A stretch of DNA of 64,000 bases from Beijerinckia indica subsp. indica ATCC 9039 (lineage in GTDB: Bacteria; Pseudomonadota; Alphaproteobacteria; Rhizobiales; Beijerinckiaceae): positions 1,555,501-1,619,500 of the forward strand of contig NC_010581.1 in assembly GCF_000019845.1 (NCBI RefSeq), read 5' to 3'. The translations under genes were made by a program, and so were the position numbers. How positions within the stretch are numbered: position 1 is the stretch's first letter; the number at the start of each line of letters is the position of its first letter. Positions 63,139 to 64,000 of this stretch are shown piece after piece. Below the pieces are notes generated by a model, which ran no database searches, had not been told where the DNA came from, and worked only from the letters and a program-made list of their open reading frames with translations.

Positions 63139-63936
63139 CTAGCCCGCCGTGCTTGCATCCTTCAGATGAACCGCGAAGCCGGTCGCCTCTGGATCGCCCA
63201 GGTCGGGACGAAGCTGCATGCTTGGGATCAGATAGTCACCGCCATTCTGCCGTCGATAGGGAATGGGCGCGGTGGTCGCGAGGGTCCGCATCCTTTCGCG
63301 CAGGTGCTCGGCCACGGTCTCGAAGCCGGCTTCATCGAGGCGATCGACTTTGTAGACCACGAAAGGCGGAAGCACGTCGTAACCCGGATAATAGAGGATA
63401 CCGTGATTGATGGGGAACAGCAGGTCGTCGATCGGCCCGTTGATCCCGCGGGCGGAATAATGCTCCTCCCAGCCGCCGGCCGTCACGATCAACATGGCCC
63501 GCTTGCCTGCCAGTTTCCCCTCACCGTAGCGGTCGCCCCAGCGCTTGTCGCTGTGCTCGCCGACCCCATAGGCGAAACCACTCGCATATACCCGCTCGAC
63601 CCAGCCCTTGAGGATCGCCGGCATGGTGAACCACCAGAGCGGAAACTGAAGGATCAAGACATCGGCCCACAGAAGCTTCTCCTGCTCGGCTCTCACGTCT
63701 TCGGTGAGTGTCTTGGCAGCGAACCCCTCTGTTGAGGCTCTCCATACTTTCAACCGTTCGTCCGGCGCCAGCGCCGGGAAGTCGGCGCGGTCGATCTCGG
63801 ATTTCCAATGCATGGCATAGAGGTCCGACACCCGCACCTCGTGGCCTTGAGCCTCGAGTTCCTTGACCGCGATGTCGCGGAGCGCGCCGTTGAGCGAGCG
63901 CGGTTCGGGATGGGCAAAGACAAGCAAAATGTTCAT
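63139..63936 (-). CDS. flavodoxin-fold NAD(P)H:quinone oxidoreductase
   Basis: 265 aa from MNILLVFAHPEPRSLNGALRD at 63936; an upstream start at 63993 is in frame but adds a non-conserved stretch. FAHPEPRSLNGAL is the FMN phosphate-binding loop; LQFPLWWFTMPAILKGWVERVYASGFAYG is the isoalloxazine-binding region of the NQO1/MdaB/KefF-like flavodoxin_2 family. Probably soluble two-electron quinone reductase. Convergent with the EamA gene. Confidence 0.9.
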   Translation of the reverse strand: MNILLVFAHPEPRSLNGALRDIAVKELEAQGHEVRVSDLYAMHWKSEIDRADFPALAPDERLKVWRASTEGFAAKTLTEDVRAEQEKLLWADVLILQFPLWWFTMPAILKGWVERVYASGFAYGVGEHSDKRWGDRYGEGKLAGKRAMLIVTAGGWEEHYSARGINGPIDDLLFPINHGILYYPGYDVLPPFVVYKVDRLDEAGFETVAEHLRERMRTLATTAPIPYRRQNGGDYLIPSMQLRPDLGDPEATGFAVHLKDASTAG

Positions 63937-64000
63937 GAGGTCAGCGATCCGGGATTGGGAAAGGGACCTGCACGGTAGATGACGCCGGAGCAATCCACTA

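Overview
The window reads as chromosome of an alphaproteobacterium of the Rhizobiales/Hyphomicrobiales, most likely Beijerinckiaceae (Beijerinckia/Methylocella-like). This rests on the style of the ribosomal and RNA polymerase proteins, a class I PHA synthase, an IalB-family protein, the rplM-rpsI-argC order, and a moderate-to-high GC content judged by eye. No taxon was confirmed by a search. No rRNA, tRNA, CRISPR array, transposase or phage structural gene was seen.

Positions 1-25,400 are a dense plus-strand housekeeping block. It holds rpoB (5' end cut off by the window) and rpoC, closed by a strong intrinsic terminator; then a roughly 480 bp leader and the str genes rpsL-rpsG-fusA-tuf; then the S10 and spc genes from rpsJ to rplO, secY and adk. 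The cluster stops at adk with a terminator and a convergent Rrf2 regulator, so the usual rpsM-rpsK-rpoA-rplQ genes do not follow.

Positions 25,400-40,250 hold an Rrf2 regulator, a Cys-rich conserved hypothetical protein beside an AT-rich gap, rplM-rpsI, argC, a PHA synthase with a very long N-terminus, a small secreted protein, a divergent PurD-like ATP-grasp protein, a SRPBCC protein, a small hypothetical protein, an isochorismatase-like hydrolase, hom, glpX, rnd and an IalB-family protein.

Positions 40,250-64,000 are more accessory. They hold a methyltransferase-like protein, an RND efflux pair, a YciI-like protein, a GntP-type permease, aspS, an S24 (LexA/CI-like) repressor with matching palindromes over two promoters, an xth-FUSC-DUF1656-HlyD cluster, two tandem GT-C-like membrane proteins, a UbiH-type monooxygenase, an EamA transporter and a flavodoxin-like NAD(P)H:quinone oxidoreductase.

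Two features stand out outside the genes. One is a dispersed family of intergenic palindromes (GCATCAA...TTGATGC around an AAAGTGG/CCACTTT core, often paired with a second GAGCATCG...CGATGCTC hairpin) at six or more places; one copy supplies the rnd stop codon and one lies in the ribosomal cluster just before secY. The other is the S24 repressor circuit, in which the operator GTACTGTAC/GTACAGTAC covers the -10 of both the repressor's own predicted promoter and that of a downstream small gene.
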